From Acinetobacter sp. (lineage in GTDB: Bacteria > Pseudomonadota > Gammaproteobacteria > Pseudomonadales > Moraxellaceae): 6,785 bases of DNA. Made by a program: the position numbers and the translations under genes. Under the pieces are notes generated by a model. That model was not told the DNA's origin, did no database searches, and saw only the letters and a program-made list of their open reading frames with translations. Shown here piece after piece: positions 5,822 through 6,785 of this stretch; the first letter of the stretch is position 1; every line of letters begins with the position of its first letter. Location: positions 1-6,785 of the forward strand of contig JASLIY010000257.1 of assembly GCA_030152675.1 (NCBI GenBank), in the 5' to 3' direction.

Positions 5822-6667
5822 ATGCATCGCAGTAGTGGAAAGTCGAGAAACAGCAAGACAGCTAACGCACCGAAACAAAAGATCAGTTATGAGAAAAAAG
5901 TTGACTCTGCGATTTCTGCCTATTCGTCAGCTTCTCTCAATTGGTTACGCCAAGCTGAATTTTTAATGAGTGCGCCGAAGCTGAGTATCTGTGTCGAAGA
6001 TACCGGTTATGAAATTGCATTTGCTGGCCGCTCTAATGCCGGTAAATCTAGCGCAATCAATGCCATCACCAATCAAAAACAGTTGGCGCGTGCCTCTAAA
6101 CGCCCCGGCCGTACCCAGATGATTAACTTTTTTAGCTTGGGCAATCCCGATCAGCGCTTGGTCGACTTACCCGGTTATGGTTATGCGGCTGTGCCAGAAG
6201 CCATGAAGTTGGTTTGGCAAAAAGAACTTGAAAATTATTTGATTCACCGCAAAAGCCTACAGGGCTTGGTGTTGTTGATGGATATCCGTCACCCCTTACA
6301 ACACTTTGATATCATGATGTTGGAGTGGGCACATTCACGTCGTCTATTCGTGCATGTGTTATTGACCAAATCAGATAAACTCAATCGTGGTCCTGCCAGC
6401 AAGGTGTTACTTGAAGTTCAACAACAATTGAAGAAAATGAATCTACATTTCTCGATTCAATTGTTCTCTTCGATGAACAAAGAAGGGCTTGAAGAACTGG
6501 CCTCTGTCATGGCCGGTCGCCTCAACTACACGCTAGAGCAAACTGAAACTTTTGATTTGGCGAGTATTCCGACGCTATCCGAAGCAGATGAAGAGGGTTT
6601 AGATGCTGCTGAAGACAGTGACGCGGCTGTAGATGTCGCCACCGAAGACCAAGACCCAAAAAATTAA
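5822..6667 (+). CDS. engB: Ribosome-assembly GTPase EngB (YihA/YsxC)
   Basis: EngB is a GTPase needed for assembly of the large ribosomal subunit and is usually essential. All G motifs are present: G1 GRSNAGKS (69-76), G2 Thr98 in PGRTQ, G3 DLPG (115-118, in DLPGYGYA), G4 TKSD (182-185) and G5 SS (216-217). The family's usual N-terminus (FLMSAP) is at 47-52. At 281 residues it is about 70 longer than E. coli YihA (210). The first 38 residues are an added Lys/Arg/Ser-rich segment, and from about 241 to the end there is an Asp/Glu-rich tail of low complexity. The ATG at 5822 is the only conventional in-frame start before the conserved domain, so the extension is likely real. The ribosome site is weak. 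Opposite charge at the two ends may allow tail-tail or rRNA contacts; this is inference. A strong terminator follows. Confidence 0.95.
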   Translation: MHRSSGKSRNSKTANAPKQKISYEKKVDSAISAYSSASLNWLRQAEFLMSAPKLSICVEDTGYEIAFAGRSNAGKSSAINAITNQKQLARASKRPGRTQMINFFSLGNPDQRLVDLPGYGYAAVPEAMKLVWQKELENYLIHRKSLQGLVLLMDIRHPLQHFDIMMLEWAHSRRLFVHVLLTKSDKLNRGPASKVLLEVQQQLKKMNLHFSIQLFSSMNKEGLEELASVMAGRLNYTLEQTETFDLASIPTLSEADEEGLDAAEDSDAAVDVATEDQDPKN

Positions 6668-6694
6668 ATAAAACAGCAAGCACAAAGCTGCCAT

Positions 6695-6731
6695 AAAAAA
6701 CCAGCCTGAGTGATCTCAGGCTGGTTTTTTT
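6695..6731 (+). terminator. Bidirectional intrinsic terminator after engB
   Basis: ACCAGCCTGAG (6700-6710) pairs perfectly with CTCAGGCTGGT (6715-6725) around a TGAT loop. A-tract (6695-6699) and T-tract (6726-6731) flanks extend the stem to 16 bp and give a U-run in both directions. It should stop engB transcription and also that of a gene arriving from the right on the minus strand. Confidence 0.95.
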
Positions 6732-6746
6732 ACATCTATTTAAAGC

Positions 6747-6785
6747 TTAAGCTGCATCGTTGAATCGCCTGTTCTCTAAAATATT
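6747..6785 (-). CDS. Possible C-terminal end of a convergent gene (partial)
   Basis: On the minus strand a frame open from the right edge reads NILENRRFNDAA and then stops (TAA, 6749-6747), 16 bases before the bidirectional terminator, as expected for the end of a convergent gene. Only 12 codons are visible, and a second frame is also open to the edge (stop at 6738-6736), so this rests mostly on context. The product was not recognised. Confidence 0.3.
   Translation of the reverse strand, partial: NILENRRFNDAA

Overview
The window looks like chromosomal DNA from a gammaproteobacterium, most likely Acinetobacter or another Moraxellaceae. This is inferred from the moderate GC content, an E. coli-like NsrR and YjgR, and an EngB GTPase with long added tails. 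No named strain can be read from the sequence. Nothing mobile is visible: no transposase, integrase, CRISPR array, tRNA or rRNA. The gene content is core metabolism and stress response.

Layout. At the left edge (1-219) there is no confident gene, only a strong minus-strand -10 box and a hairpin that may belong to a transcript leaving the window. A class I glutamine amidotransferase-like gene (220-945, minus) is divergent from a cystathionine beta-lyase-type PLP enzyme (1120-2319, plus; GTG start). Close behind, on the same strand, is a HerA-like ATPase of the YjgR/DUF853 family (2372-3976), whose C-terminal part carries a long Gln/Ala/Lys coiled coil with 11-residue repeats. A 305-bp AT-rich gap follows, ending in a promoter and a clear 23-bp NsrR-type operator (4235-4257).

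Nitric oxide module. The operator sits directly before a 254-residue haem protein (4282-5046). Its globin domain matches Hmp flavohaemoglobin residue for residue at the haem pocket. Its reductase half stops after the beta-barrel, has lost the FAD-contact motifs, and has no NAD domain. After a terminator comes nsrR (5259-5699), encoding an Rrf2 repressor with the three cluster cysteines and Asp8 of the NO sensor. The sequence therefore suggests a compact circuit: NsrR senses NO through its iron-sulfur cluster and releases the operator, and the truncated globin is expressed. Because this globin cannot reduce its own haem in the usual way, it may need a separate reductase or do a different job. 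This is the most interesting feature of the window.

Right end. engB (5822-6667), an essential ribosome-assembly GTPase, has its own -10 box and ends at a 16-bp perfect stem terminator with U-tracts on both strands. That suggests a convergent neighbour whose last codons may lie at the right edge.
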